Shown here piece after piece: positions 52,956 through 60,510 of a stretch of DNA of 64,000 bases; the first letter of the stretch is position 1; the number at the start of each line of letters is the position of its first letter. Both the position numbers and the translations under genes were made by a program. The DNA comes from Atopobiaceae bacterium (GTDB taxonomy: Bacteria > Actinomycetota > Coriobacteriia > Coriobacteriales > Atopobiaceae): assembly GCA_017941705.1 (NCBI GenBank), contig JAGAVX010000050.1, positions 1 through 64,000 of the forward strand, in the 5' to 3' direction. Below the pieces are notes generated by a model. The model searched no databases, was not told where the DNA came from, and saw only the letters and a list, made by a program, of their open reading frames with translations.

Positions 52956-53076
52956 CGACGGTCGTTGGGTCATACTGCGTCTCTTGATCGTGCTGTCACG
53001 CGTGTTCCCATGTGCCTTCTTCTCGCGTATGCGTTCGACGTACACATCGCGCTGCATGCACCCGCAGTGGCGCTGA
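52948..53076 (+). CDS. 42-codon open frame coupled to the antitoxin-like gene
   Basis: It starts inside the antitoxin stop (ATGAGTAA) with GGAAGGAGGGC upstream, an arrangement typical of a toxin gene. The product, MSNDGRWVILRLLIVLSRVF... rich in Arg, Cys and Met, resembles no toxin I know, and the stop comes early. It may be a decayed toxin, or chance. Confidence 0.3.
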   Translation: MSNDGRWVILRLLIVLSRVFPCAFFSRMRSTYTSRCMHPQWR

Positions 53077-53117
53077 CGGGCACAAACGACATATAAACGA
53101 ACCAGGTGCCTTTCGCG

Positions 53118-53162
53118 GGAGGTCAGGGAAGATGGGTTCAGAGCCCATCTTCCCTGACCTCC
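53118..53162. repeat. Perfect 19-bp inverted repeat in the 333-bp gap
   Basis: GGAGGTCAGGGAAGATGGG, loop TTCAGAG, and the exact complement CCCATCTTCCCTGACCTCC, followed by AGCCCTTTTG. A terminator for the islet is possible. The rest of the gap 53077-53409 shows only a second weak stem, GTGGGAA...TTCCCAC (about 53275-53307). Confidence 0.85.
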
Positions 53163-53409
53163 AGCCCTTTTGCGTCCCAGCGTGAACAAGTGAGGCTGGC
53201 AGTGCGTTGCCATTACCCAGAACTATTGTATTTACCTGCGGAAATGGCGATATCGGCAGTTGTTTGCGCAGGTGTGGGAATCCAACGTCTATGGGAGCGT
53301 TCCCACGTTGTGGATGCGTTATGGTCTCGCTTCGAGTGGTATGGACACCGCCATTCGGTTCAAATAATCTACCACCCGTCCTGTTTGGCCTAGAGGAAAG
53401 GGACTCTGC

Positions 53410-53637
53410 ATGAAGCAGATCAAGGACATGAATCAACTCGAGCGCAAGGTGTTCGAGGCATGCTACAACGGATGGTACCTGAGCGGCGAGTATCGCGCGG
53501 TCTTCTTTGGCCACGAGCGTCGCTTTGAGGCGGACACCATCCGACAGCTCTCCAATGACGTCGAGACATGGTTCAACGACCACAAGGAGAACCATGGCAA
53601 CGACATCCTGCTCGTGAAGTACGCACGTGCGGTATAG
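53410..53637 (+). CDS. Small hypothetical protein
   Basis: 75 residues with AGAGGAAAGGGA upstream. MKQIKDMNQLERKVFEACYNGWYLSGEYRAVFFG... is charged and rich in aromatic residues (Phe, Tyr, Trp); no motif is recognisable. The strong ribosome-binding site and normal codon use suggest it is real. It stands alone on its strand, ahead of the serA terminator. Confidence 0.55.
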   Translation: MKQIKDMNQLERKVFEACYNGWYLSGEYRAVFFGHERRFEADTIRQLSNDVETWFNDHKENHGNDILLVKYARAV

Positions 53638-53742
53638 GGTAGAGCCCTTCTCTTGTTCTTATGACATACCAATGCCTATGACAGAGGTCCCAAAAGGGGC
53701 TTCTTTTATGCCGCGATCCGCTGTCGGTGAATCACGAGTAAG

Positions 53743-53782
53743 AGAGGCAGGGGGCAGTTCTTGCGGACTGCCCCCTGCCTCT
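53743..53782 (-). terminator. Terminator after the serA paralogue
   Basis: A perfect 16-bp stem AGAGGCAGGGGGCAGT / ACTGCCCCCTGCCTCT with an 8-nt loop, just after the serA stop at 53810. The T tract is weak. Confidence 0.75.
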
Positions 53783-53809
53783 GTGTAAGACGAGTGTCTG
53801 TCTTGCGGC

Positions 53810-54985
53810 CTACATCTCGTGGCCGGGGATCATGCGGGTGCGGTAGACGCCCTCGACGGCGCTGATGCGCTCGATCACGGAGTCATCCCAGGGACCGCTG
53901 GTCTCGATGAGCGTCGTCGCGTTCTCACCGCGGCGCTTGTTGGCCATGTTCTCGATGTTGAGGTTGCTCTCGGCGAGAATCGTGGAGAACTGACCGATCA
54001 TGTTGGGGATGTTGCGGTGGAGCACCACGATGCGCTCGTCGGTCTGGATGGGGCCAAGATCGACGTCGCCAAAGTTGACCGAGTTCACGATGTTTCCCTC
54101 GAGGAGGTACTCCTCCAGCTGGTCGACAGCCATTGCGGCGCAGTTCGCCTCGGCCTCCTTGGTGGAGGCTCCCAGATGCGAGAAGACGAGCGCGTTCTTC
54201 ATATGGGTCGTCGTGGGGTTGGCAAAGTCGGTCACATAGCGACTCACATGGCCGCTCTCGAGGGCGCGTGCCATGGCCTGCTCGTCCACGAGGGCGTCGC
54301 GGGCAAAGTTGAGCACGACGACGCCATCCTTCATCTGCGCGATCTGGTCGCGCCCGATCATGCCGCGCGTGCTGTCGTTTGCGGGCACGTGGATGGTGAT
54401 GTAGTCGGCGGTCTCGAGGATGTCTGCGAGGCGCTGGACATAGTGGACGTGACGGTCGAGGCTCCATGCGGCATAGATCGAGAGGTAGGGATCAAAGCCC
54501 AGCACGTGCATGCCCAGGCGGCGACCGGCGTTGGCTACGGCGGCGCCGATGGCACCGAGTCCGATGACGCCGAGGGTCTTGCCCGAGATCTCGCTGCCGC
54601 CAAACTGGTTCTTTGCCTTCTCGGCATCCTTGGCGATCGTCTCGTCGTCAGCGTGCTCGCTCACCCACTGGGCACTGCCGATGAGGTCGCGCGAAGCCAT
54701 GAGCATGCCGGCCACGACCAGCTCCTTGACGGCGTTGGCGTTGGCGCCGGGCGTGTTGAAGACGACGGTGCCCTGCTCGGAGCAGCGGTCGAGGGGGATG
54801 TTGTTGACGCCGGCGCCTGCGCGCGCGACGGCAAGGAGGCCGGACGGCAGGTCGAGCTCATGCATGTTGGTGCTGCGGACGATGACCGCATCCGCGGCGT
54901 CGAGGGTCTTGGCCGGCGCGAAGCTCTTGTAGAGCTTGTCGAGCCCAGCCTGAGAGATATTGTTCATGCAGTGTACGGAGTACAT
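53810..54985 (-). CDS. serA: D-3-phosphoglycerate dehydrogenase-like protein, second copy
   Basis: 391 residues from the ATG at 54985. The 2-hydroxyacid dehydrogenase fold is complete: NTPGANANAVKELVVAGMLMASRDL, Rossmann motif GVIGLGAIGAAVANAGRRLG, substrate Arg in NFARDALVDEQAM, the catalytic Glu/His (FSHLGASTKEAEANCA) and a C-terminal ACT domain (about 315-391, RNIPNMIGQFSTILAESNLNIENM). SerA oxidises 3-phosphoglycerate for serine synthesis, with serine feedback through ACT. It is a close paralogue of the next gene (about 200 bp upstream on this strand), probably a tandem duplicate. Confidence 0.85.
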   Translation of the reverse strand: MYSVHCMNNISQAGLDKLYKSFAPAKTLDAADAVIVRSTNMHELDLPSGLLAVARAGAGVNNIPLDRCSEQGTVVFNTPGANANAVKELVVAGMLMASRDLIGSAQWVSEHADDETIAKDAEKAKNQFGGSEISGKTLGVIGLGAIGAAVANAGRRLGMHVLGFDPYLSIYAAWSLDRHVHYVQRLADILETADYITIHVPANDSTRGMIGRDQIAQMKDGVVVLNFARDALVDEQAMARALESGHVSRYVTDFANPTTTHMKNALVFSHLGASTKEAEANCAAMAVDQLEEYLLEGNIVNSVNFGDVDLGPIQTDERIVVLHRNIPNMIGQFSTILAESNLNIENMANKRRGENATTLIETSGPWDDSVIERISAVEGVYRTRMIPGHEM

Positions 54986-55186
54986 GGAATGAGACCTCTA
55001 TCCAATGCTCGTTGCTTGCAAATGCCTCGCAGATTGTACGCCACCTTTGCGGGAGGGACCACGCAAAAGCCCTGAACCCAGAAGATGCGCATCGTAGGGC
55101 CGTGACGTTGTATTCATGATGAAAGCGGGCCCCGCGCCCACAGGGAGCAGCGGAGCCCGTCAACGACGTCTGTGGCGGCCGGCTGG

Positions 55187-56353
55187 CTATTTGCGGATGG
55201 CGCGCACGCGGTAGATGCCGTCGATGGAGGACAGCTGCGCGATGGTCGTGTCGCTGAGCTCAGAACCGAGGTCGAGCAGGCAATAAGCGTAGTTGCCGCG
55301 GCTCTTGTCGGTCATGTTCTCGATGTTGACGCCGGCCCCGGACACCAGCGAGGTGATCTGGCCGATCATGTTGGGGACGTTGAGGTGGAACACGCCAAGG
55401 CGCATGGCACCATCCATGGGGCCCATGTCGACAGCCCCGTAGTTGACGGAGTTGGTGATGTTGCCGTTCTCGAGGTAGTCGCGAAGCTCGTCGGCGCACA
55501 TCACGGCGCAGTTGTCCTCGGCCTCCTTGGTCGAGGCGCCGAGGTGCGGGGTCACGACCGCGTGCTTCATCTGGGTGGTCACGGAGTTGGCGAAGTCGGT
55601 CATGTAGCGACGCACGTGGCCGGTCTGGAGCGCCTCGGACATGGCGATCTCGTCGACGAGGGCGTCGCGGGCATAGTTGAGGAACACCACGCCGTCCTTC
55701 ATGGCGGCGATCTCGTCACGGCCGATCATGCCGCGGGTCTTGTCGGTCGCCGGCACGTGGATGGTGATGTAGTCGCAGTTCGCCCAGATCTCGGAGAGGT
55801 TGTTGACGTGGCGCACGTGGCGGTCGAGGCTCCAGGCGTACTTGACCGAGAGGAACGGGTCGTAGCCGTACACGTGCATGCCCAGGCTGCGGCCGGCGTT
55901 GGCGACCATCGCGCCGATGGCGCCAAGTCCGATGACGCCGAGGTTCTTGCCCGCGAGCTCGGTGCCTGCGAAGTCCTTCTTGGCCTTCTCGGCCTGCTTG
56001 CCCACGTTGGGGTCGTCGGAGTTCTCGTCGACCCACTCGATGCCGCCCACGATGTCGCGCGCGGCCAGCAGCATGCCGGCGATCACCATCTCCTTGACGC
56101 CGTTGGCGTTGGCGCCGGGGGTGTTGAACACGACGATGCCCTGCTCGGCGCAGCGGTCGAGCGGGATGTTGTTGACGCCGGCACCGGCGCGGCCGATGGC
56201 CAGCAGCTCGTGCGAGAAGTCGACGTCGTGCAGGCTGGCGCTGCGCACCATGATGGCCTGGGCGGTGTCGATGTTGTCGGTCAGGGTGAAGTTGTCGCCC
56301 AGGCGGTCGGTGCCGACCTTAGCGATGTTGTTGAGGCAGTGGACGCTGTACAT
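55187..56353 (-). CDS. serA: D-3-phosphoglycerate dehydrogenase
   Basis: 388 residues from the ATG at 56353 (MYSVHCLNNIAKVG), behind GAGGAGGAACCACC. Same architecture as its paralogue at 53810: NTPGANANGVKEMVIAGMLLAARDI, GLGAIGAMVANAGRSLGMHVYGYDPFLS, PHLGASTKEAEDNCA, and a C-terminal ACT domain. It is 70 bp downstream of serC on the same strand, so it is the likely partner in serine biosynthesis. The hairpin GC-rich stem at 55124-55160 may terminate it. Confidence 0.9.
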   Translation of the reverse strand: MYSVHCLNNIAKVGTDRLGDNFTLTDNIDTAQAIMVRSASLHDVDFSHELLAIGRAGAGVNNIPLDRCAEQGIVVFNTPGANANGVKEMVIAGMLLAARDIVGGIEWVDENSDDPNVGKQAEKAKKDFAGTELAGKNLGVIGLGAIGAMVANAGRSLGMHVYGYDPFLSVKYAWSLDRHVRHVNNLSEIWANCDYITIHVPATDKTRGMIGRDEIAAMKDGVVFLNYARDALVDEIAMSEALQTGHVRRYMTDFANSVTTQMKHAVVTPHLGASTKEAEDNCAVMCADELRDYLENGNITNSVNYGAVDMGPMDGAMRLGVFHLNVPNMIGQITSLVSGAGVNIENMTDKSRGNYAYCLLDLGSELSDTTIAQLSSIDGIYRVRAIRK

Positions 56354-56422
56354 GGTGGTTCCTCCTCGCAAAAGAAGGCGCGCCGGGCAGGACCCGGCGC
56401 GCTCGGACGCTTTGGATGTGGG

Positions 56423-57514
56423 CTAGTGCTTGGCCTCGAAGTCCTTCATGAAGGCCACGAGCGCCTCGACGCCCTCGATGGGCATGGCGTTGTAGATGGA
56501 GACGCGCATGCCGCCCACGCTGCGGTGGCCCTTGAGGTTCTCGAGGCCGGCGGCCTTGGACTCCTTGACGAACAGCGCGTCGAGGTCCGCGTCGCCGGTG
56601 ACGAAGGGGACGTTCATGAGCGAGCGGTCCTCGCGCCTCACGGTTCCCTTGAAGAGCTTGGACTCGTCGAGGTAGTCGTAGAGGATGGCCGCCTTGGCCT
56701 TGTTGTGCTCGTAGATGCCCTCGAGGCCGCCCTGGCCCTTGAGCCACTTGAAGACCTTGCCGCACATGTAGATCGACCAGCAGTTGGGCGTGTTGTAGAG
56801 CGAGCCGGCGTCCGCCTGCGGGCGCCACTGCATCATGACGGGCACGCTGGGAAGGTCCTCGGTGGGGATGAGGTCCTCGCGCACCACGACGATGGCGAGT
56901 CCGGCGGGGCCGACGTTCTTCTGCACGCCGCCGTAGATGACGCCGTACCTCTCGACGTCGTGCGGCTGGGAGAGGAACATCGAGCTCACGTCGGAGACGA
57001 GCACCTTGCCCTTGGTGTCGGGGAGCTCGTGGTAGACGGTGCCGTAGATGGTGTTGTTCTCGCAGATGTAGACGTAGTCCGCGTCCTCGCGCACCGGCAG
57101 GTCGGAGCAGTCGGGGATGTAGGTGAAGGTCTCGTCGGCGGAGCTGGCGATCTCCTGGGCGTCGATGAAGCGCTTGGCCTCGGCGAGGGCCTTCTTCGAC
57201 CACATGCCGGTGTTGATGTAGTCGGCCTTCTTGGATGCTCCGGGCAGGTTGCACAGGTTCAGCGGGATGGCCGCGAACTGCTGGTGGGCGCCGCCCTGCA
57301 GGAAGAGGACCTTGTAGTTGGCGGGAATGCCCATAAGGTCGCGGAGGTCGGCCTCGGCCTCGTCGATGATGTCCTGGAACATCTTGGAGCGGTGGCTCAT
57401 CTCGTTGACGCTCATGCCGCAACCGCGGTAGTCGAGCATCTCGTCTGCGGCTTCCTTGAGGACTGCCTCGGGAAGCACTGCGGGACCGGCCGAGAAATTG
57501 TAGACTCTGCTCAT
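56423..57514 (-). CDS. serC: Phosphoserine aminotransferase
   Basis: 363 residues from the ATG at 57514 (MSRVYNFSAGPAVLPEAVL) behind GGAGGAATATCACC. A class-V PLP aminotransferase that makes phosphoserine from 3-phosphohydroxypyruvate. SerC hallmarks: FSAGPAVLPEAVL, GCGMSVNEMSHRS, GGAHQQFAAIPLNL, the PLP lysine in IYGGVQKNVGPAG, and YNTPNCWSIYMCG. It is the first gene of a serC-serA unit; serB was not found in the window. It has a 281-bp upstream gap with the LtD terminator and no recognisable T-box. Confidence 0.94.
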   Translation of the reverse strand: MSRVYNFSAGPAVLPEAVLKEAADEMLDYRGCGMSVNEMSHRSKMFQDIIDEAEADLRDLMGIPANYKVLFLQGGAHQQFAAIPLNLCNLPGASKKADYINTGMWSKKALAEAKRFIDAQEIASSADETFTYIPDCSDLPVREDADYVYICENNTIYGTVYHELPDTKGKVLVSDVSSMFLSQPHDVERYGVIYGGVQKNVGPAGLAIVVVREDLIPTEDLPSVPVMMQWRPQADAGSLYNTPNCWSIYMCGKVFKWLKGQGGLEGIYEHNKAKAAILYDYLDESKLFKGTVRREDRSLMNVPFVTGDADLDALFVKESKAAGLENLKGHRSVGGMRVSIYNAMPIEGVEALVAFMKDFEAKH

Positions 57515-57713
57515 AGGTGATATTCCTCCAAAATCGTTGGAACGTGCCAAGCCATTCTAGTATGCTCGCAAGGCTTGAACCCCGTTTATGCATGCCGGTT
57601 AACCTAGTTATTACGTTACGGCACGTTTTTTGCACATCGTTTGCGGACGATTTTGCTTGCTTTGCAGGTGAAATGCTTGCGTTTTTGCCCATTGACTGTT
57701 AAGGGCATCCAGT

Positions 57714-57753
57714 CAAAAAAGAAGGGGAGCAGACGTGTGTCTCTGCTCCCCTT
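57714..57753 (-). terminator. Terminator of the L,D-transpeptidase gene
   Basis: A perfect 12-bp stem AAGGGGAGCAGA / TCTGCTCCCCTT; on the minus strand it is followed by CTTTTTT. Strong intrinsic terminator. Confidence 0.88.
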
Positions 57754-57795
57754 GAAGTCGTATGTGCGGCCTGCACGCCTGGTGCAGGGCATTGC

Positions 57796-59274
57796 CTAAT
57801 AGTGGATGTAGACGGTGTCCCCGACGTTGACGAGCTCGAAGAGCTCGGCTGCCTTCTCGTAGGGGAGGTTCACGCAGCCATGGCTGCCATACCACTCACG
57901 GATGTCGCCGCCAAAGTCCGAGCGCCACGTGGCGTCGTGCAGGCCGTAGTCGTAGTTGAGGAACGGCATCCAGAAGTATACGAACGATTCGTAGTCCGGC
58001 TTCTCGTCGTTGTCGCGGTCGGCGCCGATCAGCGTCGTGTTGGTCTGCTTTGCCTGGATGGCAAAGGTTCCCTCGGGAGTGGAGTGCATCTCGCCATACT
58101 GGGAGTCCCAGCCACCCGTCACGCAGTACGAGTCCCAAATGACCTTGCCGTCGGAGTCGTAGAAGCGCACGAACTGCGTGGTCAGGTTGATGTCGATGTG
58201 GCGCCCGCGCTCCTTGGCTCCCTCGGTCACGGGAGGTTTGGTCTCGATGGCGGTGCGGATGACCTGCGCCTTGTCGCCCAGGTCCTGCTCCATAACGCGG
58301 TGGATGTCCTCCGCGGTCGCCCAGGCGTCGCATTCCCATACGTGCTCGTCGTCGACGGCATTGCCCGCCTCCAGGATGGCCTCGTTGCCTTCGACCCAGT
58401 CGACGACGTGCGCGATCGAGAGCTCGCGGTCGTCGGTTATCGACATCCAGCTGGCCATCGTCGGACGGTCGGCGGTGGCAACGACATTGTCGTCGACGGC
58501 TACCTGGACTCCGTGGTCGAGGATGGTGTTGGCCTGGTCGATGGTGGCGAGCAGCGTCTTGTCGTTCACGTCGATGGCGGGCTGTGCGAGGGCGTCGTCT
58601 CCGAGGACGAGGTCCTCCTTCAATTCCCTGGTCGCCACCGTGGAGGCCTCGAGGACCTTGGCGGTGTCGAGTGCGGTGCCGACCGTCTCGGGCACCATCT
58701 CGAACTTCTCGGTGTCGGGATTGAAGGCGGCCGTTGCGTTGGTGGGCTGGACCGCCGCCTCGTTGTATCCGTTGACCGCATTGGTGACGATGTCCGAGTA
58801 GGTCTGCTCATTGGCAGTGATATGGGCGTCGATGAGCATGTTGTTTGGCGAGATGATGTAGGGGAGCCACAGGAGGGGAGAGGTGCGCGAGAGGGCCTCT
58901 TCGGCGACCGCCTTCCCGTCGCAGGCAAGACCAATGTCGCTTCCGGGAATGCGCAGGTCGAAGCCGTCCTTGTTGGTGATGTGCAGCTCGTAGGTCGCCT
59001 GTCGCTCCTCGATGGCGCTTGCGAGCTGGGCTGTGTCCATCATGCTCGCGTTGACTCCGTCGATGGTGGTGCCGGGGGTGAAATGGCTCGAGAAGTAGAA
59101 CGCGCCCGCAGCGTAGAGTGCCGCCAGTGTTCCAATGATCGCAAGACGTACGCGACGACGACGCTGACGCTTGCTTGGCTTGCCGCTGGGCTCCCAGTCG
59201 TGCGAGGGGGCCATTGCCGACCCACCCTCATGGGGCGAGACGGCGGTCTTGTCTTCTGTGTTATCAGTTGTCAC
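57796..59274 (-). CDS. YkuD-type L,D-transpeptidase with peptidoglycan-binding domain
   Basis: 492 residues from a GTG at 59274 behind GGAGCGGCAC. A cytoplasmic basic tail (SKRQRRRRVR) and one transmembrane segment (about 43-66) anchor it outside. Then a PG_binding_4-like region (TTIDGVNASMMDTAQLASAIEE... ) and the YkuD domain: FAIQAKQTNTTL, WMPFLNYDYGLHDATW, and the catalytic SHGCVNLPYEKAAELF with Cys and His. It forms 3-3 cross-links or attaches proteins in the wall. A strong terminator follows. Confidence 0.93.
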   Translation of the reverse strand: MTTDNTEDKTAVSPHEGGSAMAPSHDWEPSGKPSKRQRRRRVRLAIIGTLAALYAAGAFYFSSHFTPGTTIDGVNASMMDTAQLASAIEERQATYELHITNKDGFDLRIPGSDIGLACDGKAVAEEALSRTSPLLWLPYIISPNNMLIDAHITANEQTYSDIVTNAVNGYNEAAVQPTNATAAFNPDTEKFEMVPETVGTALDTAKVLEASTVATRELKEDLVLGDDALAQPAIDVNDKTLLATIDQANTILDHGVQVAVDDNVVATADRPTMASWMSITDDRELSIAHVVDWVEGNEAILEAGNAVDDEHVWECDAWATAEDIHRVMEQDLGDKAQVIRTAIETKPPVTEGAKERGRHIDINLTTQFVRFYDSDGKVIWDSYCVTGGWDSQYGEMHSTPEGTFAIQAKQTNTTLIGADRDNDEKPDYESFVYFWMPFLNYDYGLHDATWRSDFGGDIREWYGSHGCVNLPYEKAAELFELVNVGDTVYIHY

Positions 59275-59390
59275 GTGCCGCTCCGATGCAACGTGCTTGT
59301 GTACCTATGGATGCAGCCATAGCCGCAAGATGCCATCATACCCCACTGTTCTCAGGGGAGTGCAAGCGTTTGCCAAGTTAAATGCAATCG

Positions 59391-60503
59391 TCACCACTCT
59401 AAATCGAGCCAGCCGCCGTCGAGGCTCTTCTCGAGGCTCCAGTCGCGATAGCGCGCATTGCGCAGGCTCCAGAAACAGCTTCCCTCGCCGCGGTCGAAGG
59501 CGGCGAGCTGGGCGGTGGCGTAGGAGGCGTAGATGCGGCGCTGCTCATCGGTGTCCGCGGTGGCGATCTTGCGGATGTGATGCGAGAGCGACCACTCTCC
59601 CACCAGCGTGGGGTGGTAGCGCTGCGAGCGTGCGATCTGCGCGCCGATGATGCGTGCGGCGAGCAGGTGGCCTTGCAGGCTCGTTATGTGCAGGCCGCGC
59701 ACATAGGTGGCGATGTACTGGTGAGTGTCGATCCAGACGTTGGCATAGCGGTTTCGTGGCATGAAGGAGTGCCACGCGCCGAGCTGGAACTGGTCGTGAA
59801 AGACCAGTGCGACCTCTGGCCCGAGAATGGGGCGGAGGCGCTCGTAGACGAGCTGGTAGAACTGCTTGAGAACGGGCAGGGGCACGGGTGCCGAGCGTGC
59901 GACGCGCTGGGGATGGTTTGCGCCGTAGCGTGCCATGCTGTTCTTGAAGACCTTTGGGCTGGCGGGCTCGTTCATGGCCTCCACCCCAAAGAGCGCGGGA
60001 TGCCCCGCATAGCGTCGCGCCAGTCGCTCGAGCACGTCGAGGGTGCGGTAGATCTGCCCATACTCCTGATGCCAGGTGCACAGGCCACAGACCCCGCCGT
60101 TGTCAAAGCCGTTCTGGCCGCCAGGTACGGTGTGGAGGTCGAGCAGGACGGGCAGGCCAAGCTCGTCAGACCAGCTCATCACCTGGTCGACATGCTCGAT
60201 GCACGGCTCGTGCCGGTCGTCGCCGAACGCGTAGTAGGGAAGGGGCAGGCGTATCAGGTTGCAGCCCCGCTCGGCGATCCATGCGAGGTTGTCGCGTGTC
60301 ACGTAGGTGCTGCGATGCGTTTCGAGCCGAGAGGCGAGCTCGGTATCATCCAGCTCGCGCCTGAGGCCATGCTCGTCGTCCGCCTCCGTTCCCGCGAAGG
60401 GACCGGGCTTCTTGGGCGATTCCATCCAACGCTCGAGCACGAGCCAGTTGCCTAGGTTGACTCCCCTGATGGGTCGTGATGACTGTCTCTGCGCTGCATG
60501 CAT
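59391..60503 (-). CDS. GH5-type glycosidase (exo-1,3-beta-glucanase-like)
   Basis: 370 residues from the ATG at 60503, 8 bp after the stop of the sulfatase gene, so translation is coupled. RGVNLGNWLVLERWMESP is the opening of exo-beta-1,3-glucanase-type GH5_9 enzymes. Acid/base Glu in EAMNEPAS and nucleophile Glu in LVGEWSLSHH; NLIRLPLPYYAF and DLHTVPGGQNGFDNGG are also family blocks. No signal peptide is seen, so the product appears cytoplasmic and might act on a lipid-linked or imported glucan, although export by another route is not excluded. Confidence 0.85.
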   Translation of the reverse strand: MHAAQRQSSRPIRGVNLGNWLVLERWMESPKKPGPFAGTEADDEHGLRRELDDTELASRLETHRSTYVTRDNLAWIAERGCNLIRLPLPYYAFGDDRHEPCIEHVDQVMSWSDELGLPVLLDLHTVPGGQNGFDNGGVCGLCTWHQEYGQIYRTLDVLERLARRYAGHPALFGVEAMNEPASPKVFKNSMARYGANHPQRVARSAPVPLPVLKQFYQLVYERLRPILGPEVALVFHDQFQLGAWHSFMPRNRYANVWIDTHQYIATYVRGLHITSLQGHLLAARIIGAQIARSQRYHPTLVGEWSLSHHIRKIATADTDEQRRIYASYATAQLAAFDRGEGSCFWSLRNARYRDWSLEKSLDGGWLDLEW

Positions 60504-60510
60504 GGCTGAC

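Noticed and set aside
55172-57520. 782-codon open frame antisense to serA and serC
   Set aside because: It runs across three well-supported genes and their intergenic gaps; the product is Gly/Val/His-rich without domains.
57802-59322. 506-codon open frame antisense to the L,D-transpeptidase
   Set aside because: It repeats a Val-Asp-Gly-rich pattern typical of antisense frames; the transpeptidase has a complete active site.
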